64,000 nt of DNA from Allolobophora icterica (GCA_963556255.1 OY744608.1:32008154-32072153); one strand, 5' to 3'. Positions 47,641 to 62,930 are shown, numbered from the stretch's first letter. Notes: generated by a model from the letters alone, not told the origin. Program-made: numbers and translations.

Positions 47641-50600
47641 ATGCGTACATGCGATCGCCATAGAGGCCTACATAGGTCTACGGGTGTGGAGTCGTAAAAG
47701 TCGCTGGCTTAAAGTCTATCCGACTTTGTATTGATCACATGCGGCTGCAGTTCAAACATTCGCTAATGACCGACAACTGCGCTGTGAATATAACTTGGCC
47801 TCGTATTCAATGGATGCAGTGGGTCTGCCCGTTGGTAGGTCGGCAGCATGTCGGCCGACGCTGCTGCCTATAGAACCTGAATTGGACTCTGCCCTTTGAC
47901 TATGCATTCTGACACTTTATCCGCCTCAGTTCTCAGCGTATTAGGCTATTATGTGGGACTGCATCTTTGTACAAACCAGTTGAGAGATAAATATCCTGTT
48001 CTTGCTTAATTCAACATGCTTTTGTAAGAGTAATACGTGTCAGCTTTGATGCGTGGCCTGTGGTCGGTCATGCGTGCACAGCTGAAGTTCAGTGAAATTA
48101 TTCTGTAAGCTATTTGCTCCTAATATCTGTTAAAGCCTTTGTGTGTATTCACAAAACGCATTGTTTGTTATACGCTTTTGTGCGGAGTTTGAAGAGGCTG
48201 TTTAAGAAGCTGTCTGTAGTGTGCTGCTTAGGTTCTTAGATCTTTTGACTGAGGCGCAGACGAGACGACAACAACCTAGGTGTCATTTCCACCATAGGCC
48301 ACTCCTTTCTAATTGCGCTGGTTATGTGCGACTTCTTAATTGAGTCCTGTCACGCGATGATTTTAACCCGGACGAAGTGAAGAATGCACTGGCTCAATCA
48401 TATTTTACGACGCCAATTTATTGGTTTCCTGTCAGATTCGTTATGCTGCTGCTTGCTCCACTGGAACGTGCAATCGCTAAACTCTACACGCGAGGCATTC
48501 GTGGCCACTTGGTTGCTGAAATTAGGTCTGGAATTCAAAGTACAGCTAGACGCATAGGACAGTTTTAAACCGATTTAGTAGCGTGTATCTGACGACGGAC
48601 AGATAGACGCTCAAGCCACCCTAATCTTCGCCTATCCAAGGAGACGATGATAACAACAGATTCTAGTGTCTGAATTCGCGCCCTACTTAAGTTATTTTAC
48701 TGTAAGTTATCATGTTACTTTAGTGTACCGAAGGTTGCCATAATATGAGTAATTTGCGCATTTCCACCTACGGTCACTGTACAAAATGCTCTTTAAAAGT
48801 CCTTATAATAATCTTTGGCTCGACGCCACCGAATGAAGAATTGGTAATATTTTGGAGTTCCATAAATATCACACAAATAAGAAAAGTGTCTCTGTCTGGC
48901 GTAGCTGTGAAAATGGTATGATGAGCAAAGCGCACCTGTTCTATTAATATCTTTACCGGTGGCAGCTCATACATTATTGCCTTCTGGTGACGTTTTTCTC
49001 ATTCTCTCTTCATCTGCTTCAGTTTATTTTTGGCGTCATCGCTACAGCCTATAAAAACATCAGCCCATATAAGCCTAATTAATCCCTAAGCCCAAACGCA
49101 GGCCTATAAAATCTTGAGCTTATTACCCTAGGCTTTTGAAGTTCCATAAGCCCATATAAGACTATCAATCTTTTTTGACAAAGCAAGGCACACCTTGCTT
49201 TATCATGCGATTTCAGGGTTGAAAGTGAAATGTGTAATAGTCAAACTGAAGTTAAAAGCTGTTCTACAGTTGAGTCGGTTTCACATCAAATTGCAGAGAT
49301 ATATGATAAAATGTTATTCATCGACTGTATGATCGATAGACTGAGTTCATCAGTTGTCTTTTGACCGTTGCTGATCGATCATCTTGATCTTATTAATCGA
49401 TTGTCAACCGCCGCCAGTCGAATTGCAATGCCTGTGGGTGATAAGTTTCTTGTCTGCTTCGAAGGCATTTTGTTGTTCAGAATATGGACACCTGCCACGC
49501 AACCAAAACGCACTGTAGGCGGTCGGATGGGCAGGCAGGGAGACAGGCAGGCAGAGCGATTGCCACTCAAATGATGTATCCATTCAACTGATCATGGAAC
49601 AACAGTCAGCCAAAATGATACATGTATAAAAGTTCTCTTATCATACACTGCCTCATAAGTATAAGGAATCCTTATTAACCCCAAGCAGTTACCGAGGAGC
49701 AATGCCCATGCAGCGCTTCAGATTATATGCTTGCAACTTGGCAAAATTCAAGGAACTGGTGTTGTAGCGACAGCTTGATGACGTTGGCTCTCACGATTGA
49801 TGTTTGTAAAGCGATGATTCGGTTTATTCAAAGGATAAAATCTCTTCCACCGTATAACGTTTTGCAGATAAAAATTCAGAAGGGTTTGGTAAGCATAAGC
49901 AATCTTATGACCTATATTTAGTTTTCAGCTGTTAGGTTATCATTTTCTTCTAAATACTTTCTTTTTCAGGACCATTTTCTACTTTATTAAGCATAAAAGT
50001 TGATGACGTCTGCAGTCATATGTTCCATGACAACTTTTTACATCCTCTGCGTTTTCAGGGATGACTTGATTTTACTGTCCTGTTCCTCCTAACTTTTAAA
50101 ATTTAACATAAGTGAGGAAGTCGAACTGTACATATACGGTCCTTGAATTTCAATACGACTCTGTTCCCTTTGCATTTCTACGCATAGCCTGTTTCAGTTC
50201 ATGACCTCGGAAGTAATTGAGGAATTCCGATGTGTTGATCGGTTCGAACCGTCGACTCCTCCCCTCCCCATTTGTAGCGGTCGGTCGTAGCGTAGTGTAG
50301 CGTTTATTCAAGATACGACACACAGTCTTAGATTGTCACATGTAATTAGTAAACAATGGATGCCATCGACTGACCGGTTACTAAACGTTCTCATAGCCTA
50401 ACACTCAGCGCCACTTAAATACAAATTTGATAGATTGAAATTTATTGTTACCCAGTTACCCATATAGCACGCGTGACTTGGGGAAATGCCAATTATCTTC
50501 ACCAGCCCTCTTTCATACCCTCCACCCCCCCCCCCCATCGCAGAATTCCTAAGTCCTCTCTGGTGGCGCCATAAATTCGTCGAGTCTAAACAGTATGGGC

Positions 50601-51264
50601 TACGACTCGATTGAATTGAACTCGAACGATAGATACTTCGGAACTCCAATATAATTATTTAGATAGATGCACTTAATGCCATAGGACCAGAGGTCCAGTT
50701 TGATACGTGGCTGTGTTCACTCTGCATTATGTATATTATTCATTCGCTTTCTAGGGAACCCCGCCACTGCTTGTACTTTGACAGTGCCAGTCCCAACCCT
50801 GGGTAAAGCCTTAAAGGAGGAGGGCGACGTTAATCATCTTTGTTATGACACAGTGTCGCTAAACAGTAAATAACCAGCTTTCTAAGCATTCGCGCTCAAG
50901 CGCACGAATGTGTATGGAAGTTGTTTGCAGGCGTGCGCGTACAAACGTGTACAGAAGTATGTGGAGCATATTAGGAAGCTGCGTGGCACGGCCGTCTCGA
51001 GCTTAATGAAAGGACGTTGGATGATGTGTAAGATGGCTGAATCGTCGCATCATTGATCGGTATTTCGTGCTGAGCTTCTTCTTCCATCGCATGTTTTATG
51101 TATCCAAGTCTGTACGCCGGCGCCAACGGACAGATATGTAGTAGACCTAAACGGATTATATACGCAGCAGCAGCAGCAACAGCAGCATTGGCAGTTGCGC
51201 TTCATCGTCGCTTCATGTCCTCCAACCATTTCCATCCTCATCTTCCTCCACATCCTCATCTTCT
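47641..51264. other. Long stretch without recognised genes
   Basis: Several short frames were examined, including 48377-48568 plus, 48774-48974 minus and 49727-49921 plus. None shows a known motif. Repeated AGCCCATATAAG occurs at about 49063 and 49147, and a poly-C run at about 50525-50537. It may contain introns of the SAND gene or other unseen loci. Confidence 0.5.
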
Positions 51265-51341
51265 GCCTCCTCCTCCTCCTCCTCCTCCTCCTCCTCCTCC
51301 TCCTCCTCCTCCTCCTCCTCCTCCTCCTCCTCCTCCTCCTC
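51265..51341. repeat. (CCT)n microsatellite
   Basis: About 25 perfect CCT units inside a longer pyrimidine-rich zone (51230-51560). Confidence 0.96.
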
Positions 51342-52356
51342 ATTCCCCACCTTCACGTGGAGCGCCTTCTCTTCTTCCTCCTTTCCTGCTCTTAAATCTT
51401 GTTCTTCTCTTCCTCATCCATATATTTTCCTCTTTTGTCCTCTTTGTCCTTTGATCTTGCAATACGACTTCGTGCTTCCTTTTCTTAGTCCTATTTCCTC
51501 TTCCTTGCCAGTCTTCTCTTCCTGCTCCATATGTCTCATTCCTTTTCTCAGGAATTGTGGTGCGTTCCTTATCCTCAGGTTTTTGGATTGTCACCAGAAG
51601 CCAGACCTATAATAGCTATGGTGAATAATTGGCATAATGAGACACGGCACAGGTAATTGACGTTGGCACTGACACTGGCACCGTGCCCTACGTCGACTAC
51701 ATTCCAAGGACAAGCACTGATTTTTCGTCATGAGTTTAAAGGTACGTCCACACATGCGACAGCTGCCAAAATAGAATCAGTGTGACCACAGTCTACGTGC
51801 GACATGGTTATGCATAGAAGTTCAAGTAACTGCAGGTTTTGTGAATATACTCGCTTCTAAGAAGTTGGCGTATAATGCACCAGTTTGATGTAGGTTAAGA
51901 CTGTGGTATAAGCAGTCGGCATGATAATCAAGAACCTAGTGGTTCGAATCCTGAAAGATTCTAGCCTGAATCTGATTGGTTGATTCTGGTTTTCTTGTTT
52001 ACTTAGACTTAAGCGAGTACCTGGTGGGGTTGAGTTTAGCACAGAAAGGCACGGACGTAGAAGACAGTCATAAACACCGGAAGCTGATAACGGTTTCTTA
52101 GCATCAGTGGCTTTTGATGCGTAACCACAGCTGACAGGAGAGTCAATGAACTACCTACCGTACGAAGTAAATCGGCAGAAAGTCAAAAGGTTTATACGCA
52201 TAGACATTATGATATTCCGCTAAGTAAGTCTGATCATGTGCAGTTACGGATAGATCAATGAATGACGGGCGGATATATGAAGACTTCAAAGCAGTTGTAA
52301 TGTAACATTGATACATACATGTAATTTATATAGGGAACCTGACGGATTGCTGACAG
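51342..52356. other. No gene recognised
   Basis: Pyrimidine-rich to about 51560, then ordinary sequence with short frames only. Confidence 0.45.
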
Positions 52357-52425
52357 TGACTGACTGACTGACTGACTGACTGACTGACTGACTGACTGAC
52401 TGACTGACTGACTGACTGACTGACT

Positions 52426-52504
<79 letters not shown>

Positions 52505-52568
52505 TGACTGACTGACTGACTGACTGACTGACTGACTGACTGACTGACTGACTGACTGACTGACTGAT
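52357..52568. repeat. (GACT)n microsatellite
   Basis: About 53 tetranucleotide units with two GACA interruptions spaced about 36 bp apart. The Ser/Gln/Val minus-strand frame is an artefact. Confidence 0.97.
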
Positions 52569-52633
52569 TGACTAATTTACCGACTGACTGGCTAGTTAAC
52601 TTACAAGAAGGAGAAGTGAAGACGTGCAAAGAC

Positions 52634-52665
<32 letters not shown>

Positions 52666-54361
52666 TATGAACTACATATACATAGATAAAGAGAGACAGG
52701 CCGACAGACACAGAGACACAGAGACACACAGAGAGACGTTTCATAGCACAGGCCAGCTAAGCTACAATACAGCGATGTGGCTATGCATTAGGCCTACACC
52801 ACAGGAAACCCTAAATATCAATTGACGCCCCCCATTCGGCTTCGTCTTTCCCCATTCGTCGGATGCCCTACAACTATTTGACAGTCTACTTCCTGTCGTC
52901 CTCTGCATGCACACACAGATAGGAGGAGGGCGCCCGAAGATGTCAACGGCTGCCTCGTCTAATCGATTCATGTACAGCCTGGACAGCCAAGGAGCACAGC
53001 CATACGATTATACATACACTGCATGTGATCGATATTGAGTTTAGGCGTAAGCACTGACTGGGTGGACGGATTAATGACTGCGCACTTCTTTGACTCACGT
53101 CATGCACGCATATTGACATTCTGCACAGCAAGACTTTCACGACAGATAAGTCCAGCACCAGAACACACGAAACTCGCATATAATCTGTGCCATGCATTCA
53201 AGTAATATGTGTATGAAGAATGCTACATAGCTACGCGCCACCAGAATAATTAGGCACAGTTAATTAGATTATTAATATTCGTCACAGTCGTCATTATTAT
53301 CATTATGATCATATTAAATAGTAACAATAATCGTTTTCGTCGTTGTCGTCACTGTCATCATCATCGACACTGTCGCCATTATCATCTTAATTATCGTCGT
53401 CATAGATGACCTGTTTAATTATTACACACTTGTATACCTGCATGTCCTATACGTAAAGGAGTTGATGTTGATTTAATAGAAATAGTGGTGTTCGTGATAC
53501 ACGTGTTACGCCGAATGATTTTTCGTCTGATCAATGTAGAGATGGGCTTCCATCGAATAAAAGCGTTTAATCCAGCGCCCAGTGCATTTCCCCGTCGGCC
53601 AAAATCGCGACACGACAGACATACAGCCAACGCCATACGTATATAAACCGGAGACAGTCGACTGAAAACTCGAAATTTAATCTCATATAGGGCCTACCAA
53701 TAAATGACGAATAAAGAAACTGTCATTCACCAGAGAAACTCGACGTCTATATAATTAGATTCGAATAGAGCGAAGCGTGTTGAATCCGATTGGGTTGGAC
53801 CCTTCCGACTCAAAGAATGCGTGAATACTACGGCAGGCGACTGATTGCATATATGCGGTGCAACTTCAGACCAGAGCAGAGATTTAATTTCAAGAACGTT
53901 TCTCTCGGTGCCTTAGCACCTAAAAATTGGCCAGTAAATTTATTACAGTTAATCAGATATTCATATCGCGCTGATTTATAAAAGCGCGTGTACTTGGAAA
54001 AGATAAGTGCTCAATCGTCCGCGAAATGAGATAAGAGAAAAAGAAAGAGAATATCCATAGAAGAGAGAATATCCATAGAAGAGAGAAGATCCATAGAAGA
54101 GGACTGTTGTGCGAAAAATGAACTGATACCAACAGCTTTTCTTCATTAGTATACGAGACAAGTTTAACAGCTGGCCAGTTGAAGCTGATCTTAAATTTAT
54201 TCTGCTTGGTATACGATTAAGCGTGAGTGTAATGTACACCTCAAGCAAGGTAGCTCGGTGCTGGACTTTGAAACGACACATTAACAAGGACAGAAACTTT
54301 AAACTAAGGCCAAGACTGGAAAGACAACCAATGTAAATTAGTAGAATTAAATCTGGGATTA
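52569..54361. other. No gene; small repeats
   Basis: A short TA tract (about 52636-52664), ACAGAGACAC repeats (about 52707-52735), GTCGTCATCAT-rich sequence (about 53335-53400) and three 18-bp units, AGAGAATATCCATAGAAG, at about 54046-54100. Nothing coding is recognised. Confidence 0.5.
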
Positions 54362-54380
54362 ATATATATATATGTATATA

Positions 54381-54425
<45 letters not shown>
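54362..54425. repeat. (TA)n microsatellite
   Basis: TA repeat with two TGTA interruptions. Confidence 0.95.
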
Positions 54426-54429
<4 letters not shown>

Positions 54430-54722
54430 GAGGAAGCCGAAGAACGATATATCTAGTCTCCGTTTACATTTATCATCATCATCAATAGCAACAACAACAT
54501 GACCAGTTTACTTATTTACTGTTCATGAAGGAAAGCGCTGTTTGTCAGGTTGGTCTCTCGAATGAATGCTGTGGTTGGAGTGATGATTTGGTTAAGTGTA
54601 AACAGTTTACACGTCACGAAAAGATTCCACATTCAGATTATAATGTACACATAGGACTGCAGAATCGTTAGAACAGTTGCATTAATTTTTTTATCTCAAC
54701 TAATCCGACGTTTGTATAGTAT

Positions 54723-54888
54723 TTAATCGCGGTTAATTTTCCCTGTAATCCGCGTGCCTTGCTTAAAGCCCTTAGACGGAAAGTAACGCGAACACACACA
54801 CATACGTGCGTAACACAGCATGTTGGTGCTATCGTGTGACAGAGCGGGGTCGAGAGCGCCCGCTGGTGGCCCCTGGATGTCGATCCAC

Positions 54889-54920
<32 letters not shown>

Positions 54921-55071
54921 AGGAGGAGGAAGAGGAACAGAGGAGGAGGAGATAGAAGAAGATGAGGAGCAGGAGGAGGAGGGGAGGAGGGTAGTTGCGG
55001 TGATCGGTGCTTGTAACTGGATGAGAACGATTTCTTCATTGGCGCCGTCTGCCTTCCCCTTTGCCTTCGCA

Positions 55072-55105
<34 letters not shown>

Positions 55106-55181
55106 AGATGCTGCTGCTGCTGCTGCGCTGGCCAGACGAGAATCCGTTTCGGTCCAGTTCCGGTGGTTGATGTAATTTCAT
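54723..55181 (-). CDS. Low-complexity open frame (doubtful)
   Basis: A 152-codon minus-strand frame starts MKLHQPPELDRNGF. It has a Ser run, an Ala run encoded by a (CAG/CTG)n tract (55072-55126), a unique piece GANEEIVLIQLQ, and Ser/Pro runs from GGA repeats. The unique segments are short and unrecognised. A second minus frame of similar length is also open, which argues for repeat-driven openness rather than a gene. Confidence 0.15.
55072..55126. repeat. (CTG)n microsatellite
   Basis: About 17 CTG units with one GAGATG interruption. Confidence 0.95.
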
Positions 55182-55257
55182 TCATCTTGATGCCGAGGAA
55201 AGCCATATGCCGGGGCGATCTATACCTTCGTTGAGTACGGAGTGCTGCTTCGGCAGA

Positions 55258-55286
55258 TATATATATATATATATGTTTAGCCTATG

Positions 55287-55324
<38 letters not shown>
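55258..55324. repeat. (TA)n microsatellite
   Basis: Two TA runs split by a TGTTTAGCC segment. Confidence 0.9.
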
Positions 55325-55328
<4 letters not shown>

Positions 55329-55976
55329 TAGAAAGAAAGAAAAGTGAAAGAGCGCAGAGAAGATTCTGTGACAATGATCGTCACCTCTGCAGATCCATAT
55401 TAAGCTAACATCTATACTTCTCCATTCCTTCCCTTCTCACTTCCTATTTCCATGACCTTCAAACTATACTGTCAGTCAGCTCATTGTCGTCATCATCATG
55501 ATTATGATCTTCATCGTCATCATCACCACATTGCGGAATCGTGCATCAAGAATGCGTTTGACAACAACCGGTACTGGAAGTTATAATAATAAGCGACGCA
55601 GGTCAACAGTAAAATCGTCAAAGTTGATATTAAATCGTTCACTTAGATAGCAGCAGAAAACTAGCTTCAACAGAATTTACATAAAAAGAATTTGCTTCTG
55701 TCAATAAATACGACAATAAAGGGCTCTCCCATAAACGACGTCGCACTATTTTGGCACAAAATTGACCCCCATTCCCCTCTCGTCACATTTCATATGAACT
55801 TCTGTGTGCATTAAGCACGAAATTCATGCACAAGAGTAACCCCTTCCAAATGTGGACGTGACGTCATTTATGGACAGCCCCAAAGCAACGATGACTAAGC
55901 ATTGAATCACGTCTTCTTTTCTGTCAGTAAGATATTTATGTTTTGGGCGATGAATGAGCTATATAATTATTATCTA

Positions 55977-56023
55977 AGCAGATACAGAGTCAAGTGGTTT
56001 TCTTTGCTGACTCTGTATCTGCT
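55977..56023. repeat. Perfect 16-bp hairpin
   Basis: Arm AGCAGATACAGAGTCA (55977-55992) and its exact reverse complement (56008-56023) flank a 15-nt loop. No gene lies adjacent. Confidence 0.85.
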
Positions 56024-56957
56024 CTGACTATCAAAGCAACGATCGAATCTTCTGCTTTCCGCTTGTATTCTTGTATACGGTCGTCCAATCGATCTTGGAA
56101 TTTTCTAGTCGTCAAACAGAATTATACGTTGGGTCACAGCACGATCATCTTTAAATCTATTCCGACACATCGGTCGTAGGACGGGTTTTGGTCATGACTG
56201 AAATGGTTTTGGCCTGAATGCTGGGCTGTATAGGTCGGCTGCAGGGGTGTGCAGCGGAAAGGAAGGGAGGGGTCAGAAGGGCTGTGGTGTAGGCATGATG
56301 TGAATCGGCGTGGCTGTCTGGCCTGTAACAGCTTACCGCTCTCCCTAGCGATCAGGCTCCGGGTCTAAGGGCGTTTATGTGTAGGCGCGAGTGAGATGAC
56401 GACGATAGCGGGTGTATCGTTGGACGACGACGATAGAACCAGAAACGCTGAGACACAGAGGCAGAGATACCGACAGACACAGGCGAGAGGATGAGTGGGA
56501 AGGACAGGTATACGGTGACTGGTCGAAACGCGTTGCATATTCATCGCGACCGGAAATAAAGCAGAGTAATCCTGGTTCCGTTCAAGACAGCACAGTCCTG
56601 AAGGATCGGCATTCAAACGAACGGATGTTAGGTATTCGTAGCCGCCGCCGCCGATGCATTCTTTCTGCCTCAGCAAGATGCGCCTTCTGTGTTCGCCCGC
56701 ATTGGCACTCCCAGTCTCCCAGCCGCTCGCCCTTCCCTGCGAGTGCACTGCCTTTCCGCGGCCTGTAAAGAGAAGACCGGCGACTGAGACGCAGATATAA
56801 TCCTCTGCTTGAAGGCCGCTTGCGGTCTGGTGAATATAAGAATATACGTTGAATAGAAGCGTTAAAATATCGACCGATGGAACTTTCTAGAATACATGAA
56901 ATGGTTTGGGCTTTTCTCAATCAATCTCAATCTTTAATACTGTTCTTTCCGACCGGA
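56024..56957. other. No gene recognised
   Basis: Frames of 110-136 codons overlap on both strands around 56365-56920, but they contradict each other and show no domain. Confidence 0.4.
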
Positions 56958-57200
56958 TGGCGTCTGACTTGGGTTGTAAACCTATATACGATGCCGGCAT
57001 CTGACTTGGGTCGCAGAGTTAGGATCCTGGTTTCCTATCAAAGCTAAGATCCTGACGTCTGACTTGGGTTGCAAAACTAGTATCATGGAATCTGACTTGG
57101 GTTGCAAAACTAGTATCATGGAATCTGACTTGGGTTGCAAAGCTATAGAGTCCTGGCGTCTGCCTTTGGTTTGCAAAGCTATAGGATCCTGATGTCTGGT
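56958..57200. repeat. TCTGACTTGGGTTGCAAA minisatellite
   Basis: About seven units of roughly 33 bp sharing TCTGACTTGGGTTGCAAA. Two adjacent units near 57060-57130 are almost identical. Confidence 0.88.
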
Positions 57201-57555
57201 ATTTTCAGTAGTTGTTGGGATTCGAATCGAGAGTTGTCGAATATAATTAATAGCGAGACTTAACAACAACCACTTGTCGCTTATCTTCCGAAAGAGTTAG
57301 CACAATATTCGAGCATTCAAGTCCTCTGCCTTTGATCTCCACAGCCCGTGTGCAAATCGCTGGCAGGTAATGTCAATCGACGTAGATCGCATTGTCGAAC
57401 TGTGAATGACTTCAGAGGCCTTCATCTTATAAATCCAAACACATCAGTCGACAAAAGATCCATTTTGTGGAATTCGCTTGGAAGACATCAATCGAACATT
57501 CCGAACTTCTGAGGAACTCTCTTCGTCCTTCATTGATCCTGTGTCGTACTAAGCG

Positions 57556-58395
57556 CAGTCTTGTTGTCCTCGAGACCAAGGTCTTGGTCTCGAGTGCACT
57601 CGAGTTCGTTTTTAAAAGTCTTGGTCTTGGTCTTGGTCTTGAGACCAAAGGTCTTGGTCTTGGTCTTGGTCTTGAGGTTCAAGGTCTTGGTCTTGGTCTT
57701 GAGGTTCAAAGTCTTGGTCTTGGTTTTCCAAGACCAAGACCAAGACTTTTGTCAATACGAACAGTCATTAATTTTTACAAAAGGCAAGAATTTTAAAAAT
57801 TTATCCAACAATTACTCATACAGTTATTGCTTTAGTATTTACACGGTGTGAATGAGGCTTCACTGATGTTTTGGACAATTATTTTGACTTCCGGTTATTT
57901 ACCACGGAATGATTTCAAAACAGACTCATGATTAATTTGTACATTTACATCCGGTTCTTAAAACGCTGCTGTGTGTGCTAGCGATTTCAGCACTTGTTGT
58001 AGACCGTGTTTTTCACATGGCAGAATTTTTATGAGGCCCCACAGGTCACGTCTTGGTCAGAAAATTCTGAGCAAATTGGTTTTTATAAAATTCAACAGGC
58101 ATTTGGAATAACATTTCGCATGAAGGACTTTTGTAAATACGAATTCGGAATTCTCTGCAGTCTCCATTTAGAGTTGTTTTTCTTGAATAAAAGAAAAGAC
58201 TCATGTTTTCATTAAAATAATGAGTAGTCCGACTGGACAATTTTTAGACGGAATAGAAGTCTGGATACGACTGTGATTTTTTGGGTCCTGGTCTCGGTCT
58301 TGGTCTTGAGGTTCAAGGTCTTGGTCTTGGTCTTGAGGTTCAAGGTCTCGGTCTTGGTCTCGGTCTTGAGGTTTAAAGTCTTGACAACAAGACTG
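57556..58395 (+). mobile_element. CAGTCTTGTTGTC MITE family, copy D
   Basis: Perfect terminal repeats CAGTCTTGTTGTC and GACAACAAGACTG are flanked by the exact 8-bp duplication actaagcg at 57548-57555 and 58396-58403. The GGTCTT hexamer arrays lie at 57588-57748 and 58285-58382. The core is closest in layout to copy C in reverse. Short frames in the arrays have no coding meaning. Confidence 0.96.
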
Positions 58396-58420
58396 ACTAA
58401 GCGTAACTTACTTTCGCTCA

Positions 58421-58497
58421 CCTTACCAACTGTCCTTACCATATATCCTTACCAAATGTCCTTACCATATATCCTTACCAAATGTCCTTACCATTTA
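58421..58497. repeat. CCTTACCA-type tandem repeat
   Basis: Units of CCTTACCAAATGT and CCTTACCATATAT alternate about six times, immediately downstream of MITE copy D. Confidence 0.88.
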
Positions 58498-58827
58498 TAT
58501 AGACCTACTATATATGGGCCTGAAGTGAAGCCAGTGCTCTAACTGGAGCAAACAGTTATCTGGACCCTTTTGTCATTTCTTTCGCTTTTCCCTTCGCGAT
58601 CCGATCAATTATGAATGAAGAAGTTGGAGTTAGAGTTGGCGGCGGAGGATAAGACGGCGATGGAGAAATGATGGACGGCAGACAGAGGCCAAGCAAACGA
58701 AAGACCCGATCGTGTGCCTGGTCGCTGCAGAGCGACCGACGAGCTATTATGTCTTGCGTTGCTATTGACGACGCATTTGCAATCGGGGCTTGAAGTGCGT
58801 CGCATGAGTGCGCCTGTTAAGTGCAGC

Positions 58828-60400
<1,573 letters not shown>

Positions 60401-60401
60401 C

Positions 60402-60474
<73 letters not shown>

Positions 60475-60476
60475 GC

Positions 60477-60513
<37 letters not shown>

Positions 60514-60565
60514 GCAACAGCAACAGCAGCAGCAACAATAACAACAACAACAACAACAACAACAA
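60401..60565. repeat. (CAA)n microsatellite with CAG interruptions
   Basis: About 55 units; CAG variants cluster at 60473 and 60512-60535. Confidence 0.97.
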
Positions 60566-60638
60566 GACCACCGGAGGTAAATGTTCTGGCCACACTATAG
60601 AGGCGGAAATGGAACGACGACTAATCTAAAGCCATCAG

Positions 60639-60718
60639 GATTCTATTCTGTGTCCTGGAAAAAATGATTCTATCCTGTGTCCTGGAAAACATGATTCTAT
60701 CCTGTGTCCTGGAAAAGT
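60639..60718. repeat. 27-bp tandem repeat, three units
   Basis: Units at 60639, 60666 and 60693 begin GATTCTAT and contain CTGTGTCCTGGAAAA; they are nearly identical. Confidence 0.92.
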
Positions 60719-61414
60719 CCTTTTGCCGGCAAAGTTTTAAAATCCAGTCACGATCCGATCATCCGAACAAGGCAACCGAACTACTTTGTGGCATCTATAA
60801 AAGGATCTGCATTAGATGTAATAATGCAAGTTCATGAGTTGACCGGAATGCAAAGCCCTGCGAAGAGCGACACCAATCTATTTAATGTCCTTAGAGAAAG
60901 GCTCGAAATGGCTGTGAATATGAGGCCATCTCGCATCCATTTCGTGTCTTTGGAGACAGCCGCCGAGTGACGGCCAATCTGAGGCCATCTCGAATCTATC
61001 TATATCGTTTCCCGCGGATGACTCGCAGTTCACTTGGACCTCCTCTGCAGCGGAAACCACACATTATGACGCATTCATATCGATGAGTACGTAGGTCCCT
61101 ACGCCTTCGTCCAGAACCCGACCTACACTGACCGACGCAAATAGACGAAGGCACAAACGCATACATCCAGCAATCCTATTCCATTATATAGACAATAATT
61201 GTGATAGCGGTGCGGTCTTGGCATTAGAGACGATGAAGGCGACGGGTGTACGTATACGTACGTATGTGTGAATGCATGGTGGTGGTGGTGGTGATGGAGG
61301 TGGTGTGGTGTAATAGGAAAGGTGGCAGACGCGTAGAGTGGAGGGAGAGTGATGGTGGGTCGAGTGCGTGAGAGTGATTCAGGTGGGAGAGTGGTGGGTT
61401 GGTCGTCAATTGCA

Positions 61415-61446
<32 letters not shown>

Positions 61447-61667
61447 CTTTGGCGACACTCGGTCGACGCTGATAGACCATGGAAGAGGATGATGCGATGA
61501 TGCGCATGTTGAAAAGGGAAGGAGGAGGAGGAGGAGGAGGAATGAGATGAATAGGAGGAATAAGAGGACGAGAGAAGAAATCGCTTTTCTACGCCACGTG
61601 TATACGATCGCACAGGCCATGCAGTCGGTCATCCGGCTAAACATGTATATATATATATGTATATATG

Positions 61668-61702
<35 letters not shown>

Positions 61703-62022
61703 ATGGACAGAGAGCCTTAAATTAAGCAGAGACCCACCAGCGTCGTCGTCGCTTGTGTCTCTGTGTCTTTTGTCTGCAGATGTCGCCGTCATGACATCCT
61801 CCTCCTCCTTTTCCTCACTTAGCCTCAGCAGTAGAAGGAGGAGGATGAGAAGGAGGAGGAAGCAGCATAGATAGGAAGAGGAAGCGAGGTATTGAAGACA
61901 AAGAGACGATGGAAGAGGAAGGGGGAGGGTTAGAGAGGCAGATGCGCTGAGCTATGCGTGTGGGAGAACGAAGTGGCGTCTGAAGAAAGCGATGATGCCA
62001 TAGATGCAGGTCCTGCTGCTGC
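60719..62022. other. No gene; several short repeats
   Basis: Contains GGT (about 61276-61305), GCT (61412-61441), GGA and TA (about 61647-61700) runs. Frames here are low complexity and unsupported. Confidence 0.5.
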
Positions 62023-62172
62023 TGACGATGATGATGATGACGATGATGATGATGATGATGACGACGATGACGATGATGATGATGATGATGATGATGATGA
62101 CGACGATGATGATGATGATGACGACGACGACGACGACGATGATGATGATGATGACGACGACGACGATGATGA
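62023..62172. repeat. (GAT/GAC)n microsatellite
   Basis: Mixed GAT and GAC triplets. A plus frame reads WENEVASEESDDAID before a long Asp run and then an unrelated tail. Acidic proteins with such runs exist, but neither start, splice signals nor homologue support it. Confidence 0.93.
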
Positions 62173-62764
62173 CTATTATAGGAGTCGGAGAAGGATGACT
62201 ACGACGTCGATGACAGCTTTTGTCCCTTTGTCTCTGAATCCCTTTCTCTATAGTATACATCAGAGTGTCTTATCTGTCTGTCTGTTTTTCTGTATGTCTT
62301 TCTCGGTCTGTCTATCTGTTTGTCTGTATGTCTTTCTGTCTGTCTATCTGACGCATATTCCTTTGAAGGAGATTATAGTTGGCAAAGTTGTCAAGGAAAG
62401 CATCGAATTTAAGATTCTGATGTTCCTGGATGAGGCTTGTCGGTTCCGCTCCGACATACACACGGGAGGGGTTCGTGTCGGTTTAAAACCAGTCAAAGGT
62501 GCCCCTGACTCTGTATCCTTGACTCCATCCATTCATGCATACATTCGTGCATCCATCCATCCACCCAACCTTTTCCATGGAAAAGCGTCTTTCTTTCCTG
62601 CGTCTAGTCTCGGGTTCATGTCCCCTGAGTATCTTATGACGTTGGCCATTGGTAGTTTTGTTTATAGGGAACTTGACGAGGAATGGCTGTCCAGTTATTG
62701 ATCTTCTGTTATCTATGAGCATCAGCCATATAAGACGCGCATTGTGTAGGCATACACGTGTACA

Positions 62765-62930
62765 GTGTTTGGTACTATTTAAATAGTAAATACTATTTAT
62801 GTAGTATATAACTAGTTTATAACTATTTATTTCACTATTTAAAATAGTAGTGTGAAAGGACCCATTGAAATAGTATTTAGATAGTATGAGCATATATTTA
62901 CTATTTATTACGAAGTAAATAGTAAGCCTC
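62765..62930. repeat. ACTATTTA-rich repeat zone
   Basis: TACTATTTA, TAGTATTTA and ACTATTTAAATAGTA motifs recur in both orientations over 165 bp. This resembles the crowded subterminal motifs of some DNA transposons, but no ends were located. Confidence 0.5.

Noticed and set aside
56365..56920. Opposed frames of 118, 127 and 112 codons
   Set aside because: Mutually exclusive, no recognised motif and no splice evidence.
61958..62701. Acidic protein with a long Asp run, 247 codons
   Set aside because: It starts at a non-ATG codon, most of the length is a GAT/GAC microsatellite, and the tail is simple TCTG-type sequence.
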